64,000 nt of DNA from Bacteroidaceae bacterium. GTDB taxonomy: Bacteria > Bacteroidota > Bacteroidia > Bacteroidales > Bacteroidaceae. How positions within the stretch are numbered: the first letter of the stretch is position 1; every line of letters begins with the position of its first letter. Positions 33,272 to 41,378 of this stretch are shown here, piece by piece. Location: NCBI GenBank assembly GCA_017649485.1, contig JAGCGS010000048.1, positions 1 to 64,000 of the forward strand. The letters are read 5' to 3'. Under the pieces are notes generated by a model. That model did not search any database and had not been told where the DNA came from. It saw only the letters and a program-made list of their open reading frames with translations. The position numbers were made by a program, and so were the translations under genes.

Positions 33272-34162
33272 TTATTTCACTTTTTTCATTATCCTGCCCC
33301 ATCTGAGCTTTCCTTCCCTGTCAACCGACTTCCAGATGCGCCAAACCCTGCCTACAATGTAGTCATCAGGCACCAAGCCCCAGAAGCGGGAGTCGATGGA
33401 GCTAACGGTGTTATCGCCAGCCATGAAGTAATAGTCGTGGGTAAAGGTATATTCTTGAATAGTTCCCTCACCCAACCTCACTACTCCCCGGTCATCAATC
33501 GTCAGCTTCCGCTTCTGCTCCCATTCCACCAACTGGCGATAGAGTTTCCAGGCTGTGCTGTCCATCCTCACTTTTTGTCCGCGCTTAGGAATGGGCAGGG
33601 GGCCAAACTCCTTCAAGGTCCAACCCATGCCCACACCTGCCGATGCCTCTGGATACACAGGGTCAGGATACCTCTCATAGAGGATGCTGTCTGAGAGCAG
33701 AAGCATTTCCATCTGCCGCGAACGCTTTCCAATTTCCCCTTTCTCGCCAGCTATCTGATACAATCCGTTTTTGATGCGGAGAGTATCCCCTGGTAAGCCT
33801 ATGCAGCGTTTCGTATAGTATTTCATCACATGAAACCTTATGCTGTCCCATCGCCCATACTCGTAGGGAAAGTTAAACACCGCCACATCATTCCGCCTGA
33901 TGCCCCTAAGCCCGGGCAGCCGAAATATCTCAACCTCCTCTAATCTTGTGGCCTTGAACACATTGAACAGCCTCGGTCCCATGCTGAGCTTCTCAACCAA
34001 AATAAAATCTCCCGGCATCATTTCAGGCACCATAGAATTGGTCGGCACCTTAAACGACACCAAGAGAAATACTTGCAGCAGCAGATACCCCACCACTGCC
34101 AGGCATCCATAGAACACTAAGTTCACCAGTATGTTGAGGCTACGCTTCATGACTGATGCCAT
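33272..34162 (-). CDS. lepB: Type I signal peptidase (S26), large form
   Basis: 296-residue membrane protease that removes signal peptides. One helix at about 12-35; catalytic Ser in VPTNSMVPEMMPGDF; general-base Lys just before RCIGLPGD (YYTKRCIGLPGD); box E GDNTVSSIDSRFWG. All catalytic boxes are intact. The 100-odd residue insert between boxes D and E is usual for Bacteroidetes. It is the last gene of the NVEAL-propeller array, 12 bp after its final propeller gene, which suggests a dedicated role in processing the exported NVEAL peptides; it could equally be a general paralogue. Symbol given for the family only. Confidence 0.9.
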   Translation of the reverse strand: MASVMKRSLNILVNLVFYGCLAVVGYLLLQVFLLVSFKVPTNSMVPEMMPGDFILVEKLSMGPRLFNVFKATRLEEVEIFRLPGLRGIRRNDVAVFNFPYEYGRWDSIRFHVMKYYTKRCIGLPGDTLRIKNGLYQIAGEKGEIGKRSRQMEMLLLSDSILYERYPDPVYPEASAGVGMGWTLKEFGPLPIPKRGQKVRMDSTAWKLYRQLVEWEQKRKLTIDDRGVVRLGEGTIQEYTFTHDYYFMAGDNTVSSIDSRFWGLVPDDYIVGRVWRIWKSVDREGKLRWGRIMKKVK

Positions 34163-34174
34163 CGATAATTAATT

Positions 34175-35194
34175 TCAAACAGGCAAATCACAGATCAGGA
34201 CTACAGGCTCAGGAAGATGAGACAACACATAAAGCTTTCCCCCATCAGTGTTAATAGCGAAACACCTTCTATTCAGATTATAAGATTCTAATAGATTGCC
34301 GGTACTAATATCAAATTTATGTATTGACTGACCATAAGGGGCAATTTCATCGTCATTCTCGGCCTCACCAGAATATAAGGCATACACATAACCACCATTG
34401 ATGAAAGCAGAGATATAGCCAATCTTCTTGTTATTAACAATTACTCCGCTCCCTTTTACTGTATAATCCAGCTCGTCACCAACATATTCCCACACTTTAG
34501 AAATAGTCATGTCATTTAGTTTATACAATGATATAATATTAGCGCCATAAATAATATCAACCATATAGCATTTATCACTGGAGAGAAACTGAGCCCCATG
34601 ATTAGCCATTATATGTTTTGAAATATCTACAGCCTCATTTTGCTTAGCACGATATTCACCCTCGTAACCTAGAATCTTAAAAGAATCAGTCAACAATGCG
34701 AACTTTCCTTCTTCAAACATTCCTGTTGCCACAAATCCACCATCTATCTTATTAATATTAAATACTCTTAACGAGTCACTTGCGAATGAGTCTATTGCGT
34801 ATGGATTTACTCCATCTTTATCCTTTTCTATATCTTCGAATGTAAAACTTCCCATTTTTCTTGAGCCCGTATCAAATAGAAGAATCTTATCATCCGCCAA
34901 ACTCATATTATCTATAAGAATAAACTCATTTGGGCCTGAGCCTTTGTCCGCAAAAGAAAACAAATATTTACGAGCATTAACATCATAAACTTGCACTAAT
35001 CTCTCGTGCCCCATAGCATCGGAAAGAAAAAGCATGCCATTAGACGTAACCATACTATATGGCAGACTTAATTCCAATTCTATTGAGTCAATCACTTCAA
35101 TATTCGTTTCTTCTCGCATTAGTTTTGCATTATTTGAACATGATACCAGATGAACAAGAATGCAAATTAAATAAAAATGATGAATCCTAAACAT
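34175..35194 (-). CDS. Array propeller lipoprotein 1
   Basis: About 339 residues from ATG 35194; an upstream GTG at 35209 overlaps the preceding stop and is less likely. Lipobox LVSC closes the signal peptide. Propeller body with the family motifs GSGPNEF and FDTGSRKMGSF and the C-terminal PEPVVLICDLP, nearly identical to the end of array propeller 2 (PEPVVLIYDLP). Stretches such as DKGSGPNEFILI are constant, whereas the outer loops vary. Paired with the two NVEAL peptides immediately upstream. Function unknown. Confidence 0.8.
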   Translation of the reverse strand: MFRIHHFYLICILVHLVSCSNNAKLMREETNIEVIDSIELELSLPYSMVTSNGMLFLSDAMGHERLVQVYDVNARKYLFSFADKGSGPNEFILIDNMSLADDKILLFDTGSRKMGSFTFEDIEKDKDGVNPYAIDSFASDSLRVFNINKIDGGFVATGMFEEGKFALLTDSFKILGYEGEYRAKQNEAVDISKHIMANHGAQFLSSDKCYMVDIIYGANIISLYKLNDMTISKVWEYVGDELDYTVKGSGVIVNNKKIGYISAFINGGYVYALYSGEAENDDEIAPYGQSIHKFDISTGNLLESYNLNRRCFAINTDGGKLYVLSHLPEPVVLICDLPV

Positions 35195-35205
35195 AACAAT
35201 TAGTA

Positions 35206-35457
35206 TCACTGATTTGGATTCTCATCTCTGTTTTTATAGAGCTTATAGTCATCATGTGAGGTTTCACAGATATACAGCAAATTAAATTTGCATCCTGGAA
35301 TTTTATTAACCCCATCACCCTCAGGATTTTCTGCCAACGCTTCAACATTAGCCTGTGTTAGTCCACTCATGTTCACTTCGCTCTTATCAGAGCCTGCCAT
35401 CATGTAGCCAGCTGCAACAGCAGCTACGAGGGCTACGCTCATTAAAAACCTCTTCAT
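35206..35457 (-). CDS. NVEAL peptide 1
   Basis: 83-residue exported peptide. N-terminal signal MKRFLMSVALVAAVAAGYMM, then SEVNMSGLTQ and the family motif ANVEALAENPEG. The C-terminal variable region has the constant cysteine pair GC-x7-C (GCKFNLLYIC) and a long charged tail. Members of the NVEAL family occur only in Bacteroidetes and their job is not established. Second of two adjacent NVEAL genes, directly followed by propeller 1. Confidence 0.85.
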   Translation of the reverse strand: MKRFLMSVALVAAVAAGYMMAGSDKSEVNMSGLTQANVEALAENPEGDGVNKIPGCKFNLLYICETSHDDYKLYKNRDENPNQ

Positions 35458-35469
35458 AACAAAAATATC

Positions 35470-35697
35470 TTATTGATCGATTACTATATAATCTATGTAA
35501 TTTAACAACACATAACCACCAGCCGTACAAACACCATTCATATATGGTTTGCAACCAGTGGCTTGCACATCTACAATATCATCTGCTAAAGCCCTAATGT
35601 TGACTTGAGCAATATTAGTCAAATCACTATGCCTGTTAAACCCAATAACACAACATACAAAAACGACAAAGAATGTCAACCAAAAAAAATTTTTCAT
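35470..35697 (-). CDS. NVEAL-like peptide 2 (divergent)
   Basis: 75 residues from ATG 35697. The signal region (MKNFFWLTFFVVFVCCVIGF) is unlike the other four, and the motif is altered to VNIRALADDI, but the position of the motif and the cysteine pair (TGCKPYMNGVC, C-x7-C) are kept. It is followed by NVEAL peptide 1 with 12 bp between and preceded by propeller 2 with 20 bp. Either an old member or one adapted to a different partner. Confidence 0.72.
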   Translation of the reverse strand: MKNFFWLTFFVVFVCCVIGFNRHSDLTNIAQVNIRALADDIVDVQATGCKPYMNGVCTAGGYVLLNYIDYIVIDQ

Positions 35698-35717
35698 ATT
35701 TCTGTTAATATAATTAA

Positions 35718-36743
35718 TCAAATAAATAAGGGTAAATCATAAATTAGGACCACTGGCTCTGGGTAATCCGTCTCAATATACATTTTTCCATTATGCTCAT
35801 CTACAACAATGTGACTCGATTTTCTATCAAGAATCAGTTTTTTGACAAGCTCGCCATTGTCCAAATCAAACACATGGATTTCATTGCCATAGGCATCAGG
35901 TATTTCTGGTGATTCACCTGAATAGATGGCATAGACATACTCAGATGAGAAGGAAACACTGACGTATCCTCTAGAAGATTTACGAACAGGAACAATATCA
36001 GCTTCAATCTCATAATCCAGTTCCTCAATCAGATATTCCCACTTTTTTATTACATCTTGTCCTCTTAATTCATACAAAGTAAGAACAGAGGCAGTCGTCA
36101 CACAATCAGCCAAATACTGTTTATCATCTGACAAATACTGCAATCCATAGCTCGCCATAAAGTGTACTTCATCAGATATTGATTCATTTGGTTTCTTACG
36201 ATAAGAGCCTGTAAATCCTAAGGACATCATTGTATCTGATAAAAGTCCAAACCTACCTTCTGGAAACATGCCAGTTGAAATATATCCGTTTCGAGTTTTA
36301 TAAAGATTAAGAATGGTTAGTCCTGTATCATTAACAAATTTCTCCTTGAAAGGGATAACAGATTCCCTTTTTTCCATAATATCATCAAGGAGGTAAGTAC
36401 ATACTTTATGGTTGAAGTCATACAAATCAACTAACTCAGTGCCTTCTTGTTCGTAGAAACTCATAGATGCAAGACTGACATATTCACCAGGTCCTTGGCC
36501 CATAGGAGCAAAAGAAAAAAGAAACTCTTTCTTCCTAATATCATATACTTGAATATAATCACTTATCGCTTTTCTATCTATCAAAAACAGATAGTCACCA
36601 TGAATATATATTGCTCCAGGGTCTGATAGTTCAAGATTGATTGAATCAGAAGCGTATAATGATTCAAATGCATCAGTTCTGTTTATATGCGAACAAGATA
36701 CAGCAACCACTACATAGAGTATCAAAACTGTAATAATTCTCAT
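35718..36743 (-). CDS. Array propeller lipoprotein 2
   Basis: 341 residues; lipobox AVSC closes the signal peptide at about residue 17. Propeller with MGQGPGEYVSL, LYDFNHKVCTYLLDD and the end PEPVVLIYDLPLF. Closest by eye to propeller 1, with which it shares whole segments (RKKPNES / RAKQNEA; LQYLSDDKQYL / AQFLSSDKCYM), so the pair arose by tandem duplication. Paired with the NVEAL peptide at 36796, from which it is separated by 52 bp holding a perfect hairpin. Confidence 0.8.
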   Translation of the reverse strand: MRIITVLILYVVVAVSCSHINRTDAFESLYASDSINLELSDPGAIYIHGDYLFLIDRKAISDYIQVYDIRKKEFLFSFAPMGQGPGEYVSLASMSFYEQEGTELVDLYDFNHKVCTYLLDDIMEKRESVIPFKEKFVNDTGLTILNLYKTRNGYISTGMFPEGRFGLLSDTMMSLGFTGSYRKKPNESISDEVHFMASYGLQYLSDDKQYLADCVTTASVLTLYELRGQDVIKKWEYLIEELDYEIEADIVPVRKSSRGYVSVSFSSEYVYAIYSGESPEIPDAYGNEIHVFDLDNGELVKKLILDRKSSHIVVDEHNGKMYIETDYPEPVVLIYDLPLFI

Positions 36744-36761
36744 CTTTTATTCTATAATAAT

Positions 36762-36784
36762 CCGCATGCAACAAATAGTTGCAT
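36762..36784. repeat. Hairpin between NVEAL 3 and propeller 2
   Basis: Perfect 9-bp stem GCATGCAAC / GTTGCATGC, 5-nt loop, no T-run. Could limit read-through from the small peptide gene to the propeller gene, as the hairpins do in the precursor cassettes. Confidence 0.55.
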
Positions 36785-36795
36785 GCAGGAAAAAC

Positions 36796-37029
36796 TCATT
36801 GATTCTTATCAACAACAGGTGTTAGATTCGATAAAGGAACTCCCATTACTATACAAATCGCTCTCTCATAAGGATTACAGCCCACAAGCGTATTAACACC
36901 ATCTGCCAATGCCTCGACATTAGCCTGAGCCAGTTCACTCATATTCACTTCGCTCTCATTAGAACCTGTCATCATGTAGCCAGCTGCAACAGCAGCTAAG
37001 AGGGCTACGCTCATTAATACTTTTTTCAT
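36796..37029 (-). CDS. NVEAL peptide 3
   Basis: 77 residues: signal MKKVLMSVALLAAVAAGYMM, then SEVNMSELAQANVEALADG and a variable end with the cysteine pair VGCNPYERAIC (C-x7-C) and the common final NQ. Signal and motif are nearly identical to peptides 1, 4 and 5, the part after the motif is not, a pattern expected of secreted specificity peptides. Downstream partner is propeller 2. Confidence 0.88.
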   Translation of the reverse strand: MKKVLMSVALLAAVAAGYMMTGSNESEVNMSELAQANVEALADGVNTLVGCNPYERAICIVMGVPLSNLTPVVDKNQ

Positions 37030-37041
37030 AACATTAATATT

Positions 37042-38070
37042 TTAAAGTTTATACTCTAATATACAACCTTCGGGGTCATTACCTATACCATAAAGGATAC
37101 CATTTTGCTCATCGATCTCGATTGAAAACAGGTCTTTCTCAAGTTTGTAATAATTTACAGGATTACCCTTCCAATCATAGACAAAGACATAGCCACCATA
37201 ATGTGATGTAAAGATATCATCACCGAAAATCTTTCCTGAATAGAGAGCATAAATGAATTGATTCGTGCAACAAACATCAACAAATCCTATCTTGCAGTTC
37301 CGTGATATGGTTAAAGGATGATATTCATATTCAATTGCAACAAATTCTGGAGGAAAATAGTTCAACATAGCCACTTCGTCCAAACCATCATCTGTACAAT
37401 CAAAAATAGCCAAAGCACATCCACTGCTTATTGTAGCCACAGCTTTATTACCGTCTGGGCTAAACTTTTGTTGTCCATTCTTGAAAACACTCATTTTCTC
37501 TAATCCGTTCAGCCCATCTGTCTCTGGAAAAGACGGAAAATCAATTGTATCAATTTCATCTTTGCCAATGTAATAATGCAGCCATGCATCAACAAACCAG
37601 CCTTTTGACAGTATCTTTTCACCATGAAATGTGGGGTATGAGATAGATTCAATGTCAATATCTTTGAAAACCTCAACACTTAGCGTAGAATCCTTATTCT
37701 CAACGAGTTTATACCTTTTCTTAGTAGTGTCATAAAAGGTAACTTCCTCGCCTTCAAGCATAAACCGCTCCGGCAAAAGCACTTCTCCAGGACCGTTACC
37801 AATATTTACTCCTTGATAGAAACTACCCGTTATAGGATTGATTGATGAAAATACATTACCCTTCTTTTCCTCAAGAACATAGTATTTCCCATTAGTCTTA
37901 ACACACTCCCATGGGCGATATATTCCATAAGATTCCAATTCAATATTATTATACACACTAATGGGTATTTTCTTGGTATGAGAAAAATGTTCTATGGGGT
38001 CTTTTATGGCTTGATCAGATGAACAAGCCATAAAAGAAAACATAACCAAATATAGAGCTACTTTCTTCAT
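37042..38070 (-). CDS. Array propeller lipoprotein 3
   Basis: 342 residues; lipobox FMAC (about residues 13-16). Belongs to a second propeller subtype together with propeller 5: both share VKVNY-type start regions (YGILKPQ / YGIYRPW), NGCALAIYDC / SGCALAIFDC and an identical C-terminus (IGNDPEGCILEYKL). Motif GNGPGEVLLPE is present. Located 12 bp upstream of NVEAL peptide 3 and 10 bp after NVEAL peptide 4, so co-transcribed. Confidence 0.8.
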   Translation of the reverse strand: MKKVALYLVMFSFMACSSDQAIKDPIEHFSHTKKIPISVYNNIELESYGIYRPWECVKTNGKYYVLEEKKGNVFSSINPITGSFYQGVNIGNGPGEVLLPERFMLEGEEVTFYDTTKKRYKLVENKDSTLSVEVFKDIDIESISYPTFHGEKILSKGWFVDAWLHYYIGKDEIDTIDFPSFPETDGLNGLEKMSVFKNGQQKFSPDGNKAVATISSGCALAIFDCTDDGLDEVAMLNYFPPEFVAIEYEYHPLTISRNCKIGFVDVCCTNQFIYALYSGKIFGDDIFTSHYGGYVFVYDWKGNPVNYYKLEKDLFSIEIDEQNGILYGIGNDPEGCILEYKL

Positions 38071-38080
38071 CAGCTTATAA

Positions 38081-38308
38081 TTATTGGTCAGGATACTGAA
38101 TTATACCAAGTGCGTCATCGTACCCAGGACCGCAGCTTTCTTTACTTATCTGAGCACAAGGATAACCAATTCCAATACTTTGCGCCAACGCTTCAACATT
38201 AGCCTGTGTTAGTCCACTCATGTTCACTTCGCTCTTATCAGAGCCTGTCATCATGTAGCCAGCTGCAACAGCAGCTACGAGGGCTACGCTCATAATTACT
38301 CTCTTCAT
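38081..38308 (-). CDS. NVEAL peptide 4
   Basis: 75 residues from ATG 38308 (a start at 38320 is possible but would add four residues before the normal signal). MKRVIMSVALVAAVAAGYMM signal, SEVNMSGLTQANVEALAQS motif, then a variable end with PCAQISKESC (C-x7-C) and GGPGYDD-like acidic residues, ending DQ. Followed by propeller 3. Confidence 0.87.
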   Translation of the reverse strand: MKRVIMSVALVAAVAAGYMMTGSDKSEVNMSGLTQANVEALAQSIGIGYPCAQISKESCGPGYDDALGIIQYPDQ

Positions 38309-38320
38309 ATTCGTTATCAT

Positions 38321-39331
38321 TTAGCCTAAAATGCCTTTCAAGTCCAAATAGCCGAACTGCATCTCTTCATCAAAAGAGAGGAACAATCTGTTATTGTCTT
38401 CATCTGCACTCATGAAGTGAATCTTAAGACCAGTTTCCAAGGTCTTCACATAATCGCCATTCATTTTAAATACATGTAGTTTAGTGGGCAGTATATAATC
38501 ATCATAGCTACTTCCCGAATATGCGGCTATGATATAATCTTTATATGCTACTAAAGGATAGTAATTCAACTTACTGCCATCACCATCATCCCAATCGGAT
38601 CCATATACATTATACTTTAGGTTAAGATTACCATCAAAGATACTGATAAGGTCAGCACAACCATGTCCCTCAACCAGTGTGTCATGCAGGCGAGAATAAG
38701 CAATGTTTGTCTGTTTGTTATTTACATCGGGGTGTTCGTATTCCATTAGCTTCACCTCACCCGTCTGCATATTCCATTTACCTGTCGTTCGCTTAACAGT
38801 CTTATTTTCCATTGATTGGATAAATGTTCCATAACAGAGAGTATCTGAGACATAGACATAATCTATGGGAAAGAGACTTTTATCTATTCTATATTTGGTA
38901 ATTGGCATATAGTCACTATCAGCTATAAGGCTATCTGTATCATAACCATATATACACATGTGACCAAAATCAGTCACATACAGCTTATTGCCATCTCCGT
39001 TCACAAATACATTCCCCAAACTTATAATTTCCCCTGGCCCTTGTCCTGTATTGCCTATGCTTGCTATGTATTTGAGCGAATTCTTGCCATATAGATGGAC
39101 TTTCTTGTCGCCAGAAGAATAATCGCTGAAAACTAAATAATCTCCTGTTATATAAGCTCGTGAAGATCGTCCCAGTATAATGTCATTTCCCGTGTTAATA
39201 GCGATGACGTATTTACTGACATCCTCTATTCTTGTACCTTTCTCTTGATACTTTTCTGTATCATCAGTAGCACATGACGCAAAAAGGGAAATCACTAATG
39301 CACACAAAAACAAGGATTTACATTTTCTCAT
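38321..39331 (-). CDS. Array propeller lipoprotein 4
   Basis: 336 residues from ATG 39331 (an earlier ATG at 39352 adds seven residues). Lipobox FASC. Propeller motif GNTGQGPGEIISLGN and the C-terminus EMQFGYLDLKGILG. It forms a third subtype in the array; a C-terminal fragment of the same subtype survives at 41129-41222, outside the array. Sits between NVEAL peptides 4 and 5. Confidence 0.8.
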   Translation of the reverse strand: MRKCKSLFLCALVISLFASCATDDTEKYQEKGTRIEDVSKYVIAINTGNDIILGRSSRAYITGDYLVFSDYSSGDKKVHLYGKNSLKYIASIGNTGQGPGEIISLGNVFVNGDGNKLYVTDFGHMCIYGYDTDSLIADSDYMPITKYRIDKSLFPIDYVYVSDTLCYGTFIQSMENKTVKRTTGKWNMQTGEVKLMEYEHPDVNNKQTNIAYSRLHDTLVEGHGCADLISIFDGNLNLKYNVYGSDWDDGDGSKLNYYPLVAYKDYIIAAYSGSSYDDYILPTKLHVFKMNGDYVKTLETGLKIHFMSADEDNNRLFLSFDEEMQFGYLDLKGILG

Positions 39332-39402
39332 TTCAAAGTGTTTTATTAACACAAACTATTCTGAAAAGCAGAAGTTTTCCAGAACAGCTTGTAAGAAGAT
39401 TG

Positions 39403-39630
39403 TTATTGATTCTGATTCTTTGACCTCCTTGAGACAACAGGAAGTTCTGGGTCGGTACAATCCCATCCCATCTCAGGGCAAGGCTTTACATAATTAATAT
39501 CATCAGCCAATGCCTCCACATTAGCCTTTGTCAAATCATTAACACTCACATCGCTCTTGTCAGAGCCAATCATACTGTAGCCAGCTGAGATAGCAGCTAC
39601 GAGGGCTACGCTCATTAATACTTTTCTCAT
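39403..39630 (-). CDS. NVEAL peptide 5
   Basis: 75 residues: signal MRKVLMSVALVAAISAGYSM, then SDVSVNDLTKANVEALADDI, and a variable end with PCPEMGWDC (C-x6-C, one shorter than in the others) and a basic end SRRSKNQNQ. The first NVEAL gene of the transcript, 12 bp after propeller 5; its partner should be propeller 4. Confidence 0.87.
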   Translation of the reverse strand: MRKVLMSVALVAAISAGYSMIGSDKSDVSVNDLTKANVEALADDINYVKPCPEMGWDCTDPELPVVSRRSKNQNQ

Positions 39631-39642
39631 AATACAAGAATT

Positions 39643-40605
39643 TTAAAGTTTGTATTCAAGTATGCAACCTTCGGGGTCATTACCGATACCATAAAGGATG
39701 CCTTTTTCTTCATCAACGCCAAATGTAACTAAAGGCTTCTCTAAATAGTAGCTTTTTAACAGTTCACCTTTCCAGTTGAAGACTAACAAACATGTATTTG
39801 ATTGGTGACCTTTCAGTAAATCTCCCATGGTGGCTTTCTCATATAAACAATAAAGATACTTGTCTCCTGCAAAGATATCGCCAAATCCGATGGGACTATC
39901 TATTGTTGCAGCAACAGATTGCTGTGAAACCACAAATATAGGTTCATCATACATTTTAAAAGAAACCTTCTTTACATCATTGGGAGAGCAATCATAAATA
40001 GCCAACGCACAACCGTTTGTTGTTGACAGAGCCATGTGCTTCGCATCTGGACTCATGGCAATATTCGTATTCATCAACAAGGCAGATTTTTCATGGTCAG
40101 TGAGTTCTATGATAGACTCTATCTCAGGATATGGAATAATAAATTCATGCCCATCACTTGAAGTGTATTTTGCCCAACAACCAGAAAAATACCCGGAAAC
40201 AGCAATGGCAGTATTTTGGGATGAAGCAAATATTACTCTTTCTCCTTCTCTTGACAAATCAGTCTTATTAGATATATAAAGGGAGTCCCCTCGTTTTGAG
40301 ACAGAATATGATGCCTGCTTCATCGCATCATTATAGATAATGTATAGCCCATCTTTCCTTTCTATTAATTGGGGCTTCAAAATGCCGTATTCTTCAACAT
40401 CTATTCGATTGGATACTTTTAGAGAGAAGTGAGGACATGACAAAAAGCCTTCCTCCGAAGAACTCGAAGACTTTCCGCCATTATTACAAGCCGCAAATAA
40501 TAGTGCAACTACTATAATTGCCCATCTTCTATTGCATTGGAGGTAGATATACCGGCTGCACATGCCTGCTATAAACCATAGTCCTATCCCTATCCTTGAT
40601 TTCAT
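39643..40605 (-). CDS. Array propeller lipoprotein 5, chimeric N-terminus
   Basis: 320 residues and first gene of the array. Residues 1-15 (MKSRIGIGLWFIAGM) come from the efflux fusion protein (MKSRSRIGLWLMAGL) together with its promoter; from about residue 26 (RRWAIIVVALLFAACNNGG) the protein has its own hydrophobic segment and lipobox FAAC. The fused signal region is thus about 20 residues too long, with a possible competing hydrophobic stretch. The rest is a propeller of the subtype of propeller 3. No other start is seen, so the original one seems lost and the array now depends on the borrowed expression signals. Confidence 0.8.
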   Translation of the reverse strand: MKSRIGIGLWFIAGMCSRYIYLQCNRRWAIIVVALLFAACNNGGKSSSSSEEGFLSCPHFSLKVSNRIDVEEYGILKPQLIERKDGLYIIYNDAMKQASYSVSKRGDSLYISNKTDLSREGERVIFASSQNTAIAVSGYFSGCWAKYTSSDGHEFIIPYPEIESIIELTDHEKSALLMNTNIAMSPDAKHMALSTTNGCALAIYDCSPNDVKKVSFKMYDEPIFVVSQQSVAATIDSPIGFGDIFAGDKYLYCLYEKATMGDLLKGHQSNTCLLVFNWKGELLKSYYLEKPLVTFGVDEEKGILYGIGNDPEGCILEYKL

Positions 40606-40628
40606 ACCTTATTCTTTATATTGAGCTT

Positions 40629-40675
40629 TAAATATACCCACATCGCCTCACAGGAAATATAATTGAAATATAATT
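40629..40675 (-). promoter_or_regulatory. Boxed promoter of the NVEAL-propeller array
   Basis: On the minus strand AATTATATTTC twice (40665-40675, 40654-40664), then TATATTTA (40629-40636) 39 bp from the repeat start. The repeats are unchanged from the copy at 33171; the -7 element has lost its final G. Confidence 0.7.
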
Positions 40676-40727
40676 TTCACGCAACACAACTAAAAAAACG
40701 CATATCTGAAGAAAAAAGAATTCACTT

Positions 40728-40792
40728 TTATTTCACTTTTTTCATTATCCTGCCCCATCTGAGCTTTCCTCCCCCGTCAACCGACTTACAAA
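40728..40792 (-). pseudogene. C-terminal fragment of a signal peptidase gene
   Basis: The minus strand reads GKLRWGRIMKKVK and a stop, identical to the end of the protein at 33272, preceded by a few diverging residues. Part of the duplicated junction. Confidence 0.8.
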
Positions 40793-40893
40793 TGCACGAA
40801 AAACTACACTGAGGAGGCTTGTTCAGAGGGGAAACATAGGATAGCACCAGAGTTAACACTATGTTCCCCTCGTTAGAGATAAGTAATGCGACA

Positions 40894-40982
40894 CACCAAA
40901 ACAAGTTGTTTTGGTATCATCAGATTGCTTCCAGCAAGGTGTCAGATAGCTTCCTCTCGCACCAAAACAAGTTGTTTTGGTG
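40894..40982. repeat. Two identical palindromes, 64 bp apart
   Basis: Arms ACCAAAACAA and TTGTTTTGGT with a single central G, at 40897-40917 and 40961-40981; the second has one extra pair. No gene is visible from 40793 to 41128. Two perfect copies suggest a cooperative protein-binding operator or paired RNA hairpins rather than a terminator, since no T-run follows. Confidence 0.6.
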
Positions 40983-41128
40983 CTTGCAAAAGCAGTGTAA
41001 CTTTGGAGAGAAGCTACACTTAATTAAAGGCAGTAAGTATTAAGCAATTAACAAGCATAGTGTAACTATGTAACTAACATACACCACCACGTTCACAGTA
41101 TGTCAAGACATCCCCTCAATTCATATCC

Positions 41129-41222
41129 TTAGCCTAATATCCCTTTCAAGTCCTGATAGCCGAACTGAATCTCGCCATCAAAAGTAAAATATAGGCGATC
41201 ATTAACTGCATAATGCTTATGC
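41129..41222 (-). pseudogene. C-terminal fragment of a propeller gene
   Basis: The minus strand ends FGYQDLKGILG and a stop, the C-terminus of propeller 4 with a few changes. About 30 codons remain. Shows that the array was once longer on its promoter side. Confidence 0.75.
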
Positions 41223-41305
41223 CGCAAAGATATAAAACTACCAAGAGAAACATGTAACAGAGTATTCACAAAAAGTTCACAAATGCTTTTATCCCTTATT
41301 GAAAA

Positions 41306-41344
41306 AAAGCATCAAGCATTCTCATACAAAATGCTTGATGCTTT
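41306..41344 (-). terminator. Terminator of nrdDG
   Basis: Perfect 15-bp stem (arm AAAGCATCAAGCATT), 9-nt loop, followed on the minus strand by a T-rich run (TTTTTTTC). Confidence 0.85.
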
Positions 41345-41378
41345 AATAATTACATCACGAAGTGTTGTTTGGTACTGG

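Larger units (their letters stand above)
40560..40792. repeat. Duplicate of the signal peptidase-MFP junction
   Basis: Nearly identical to about 33106-33335: the last codons of the signal peptidase gene, the intergenic boxed promoter and the first codons of the fusion-protein gene. Copies are direct repeats 7.4 kb apart and bracket the whole NVEAL-propeller array. Confidence 0.88.

Noticed and set aside
40861-41043. 60-residue open frame with repeated HQNKLFW
   Set aside because: The repeated residues come from the two DNA palindromes; no promoter, signal or family resemblance.
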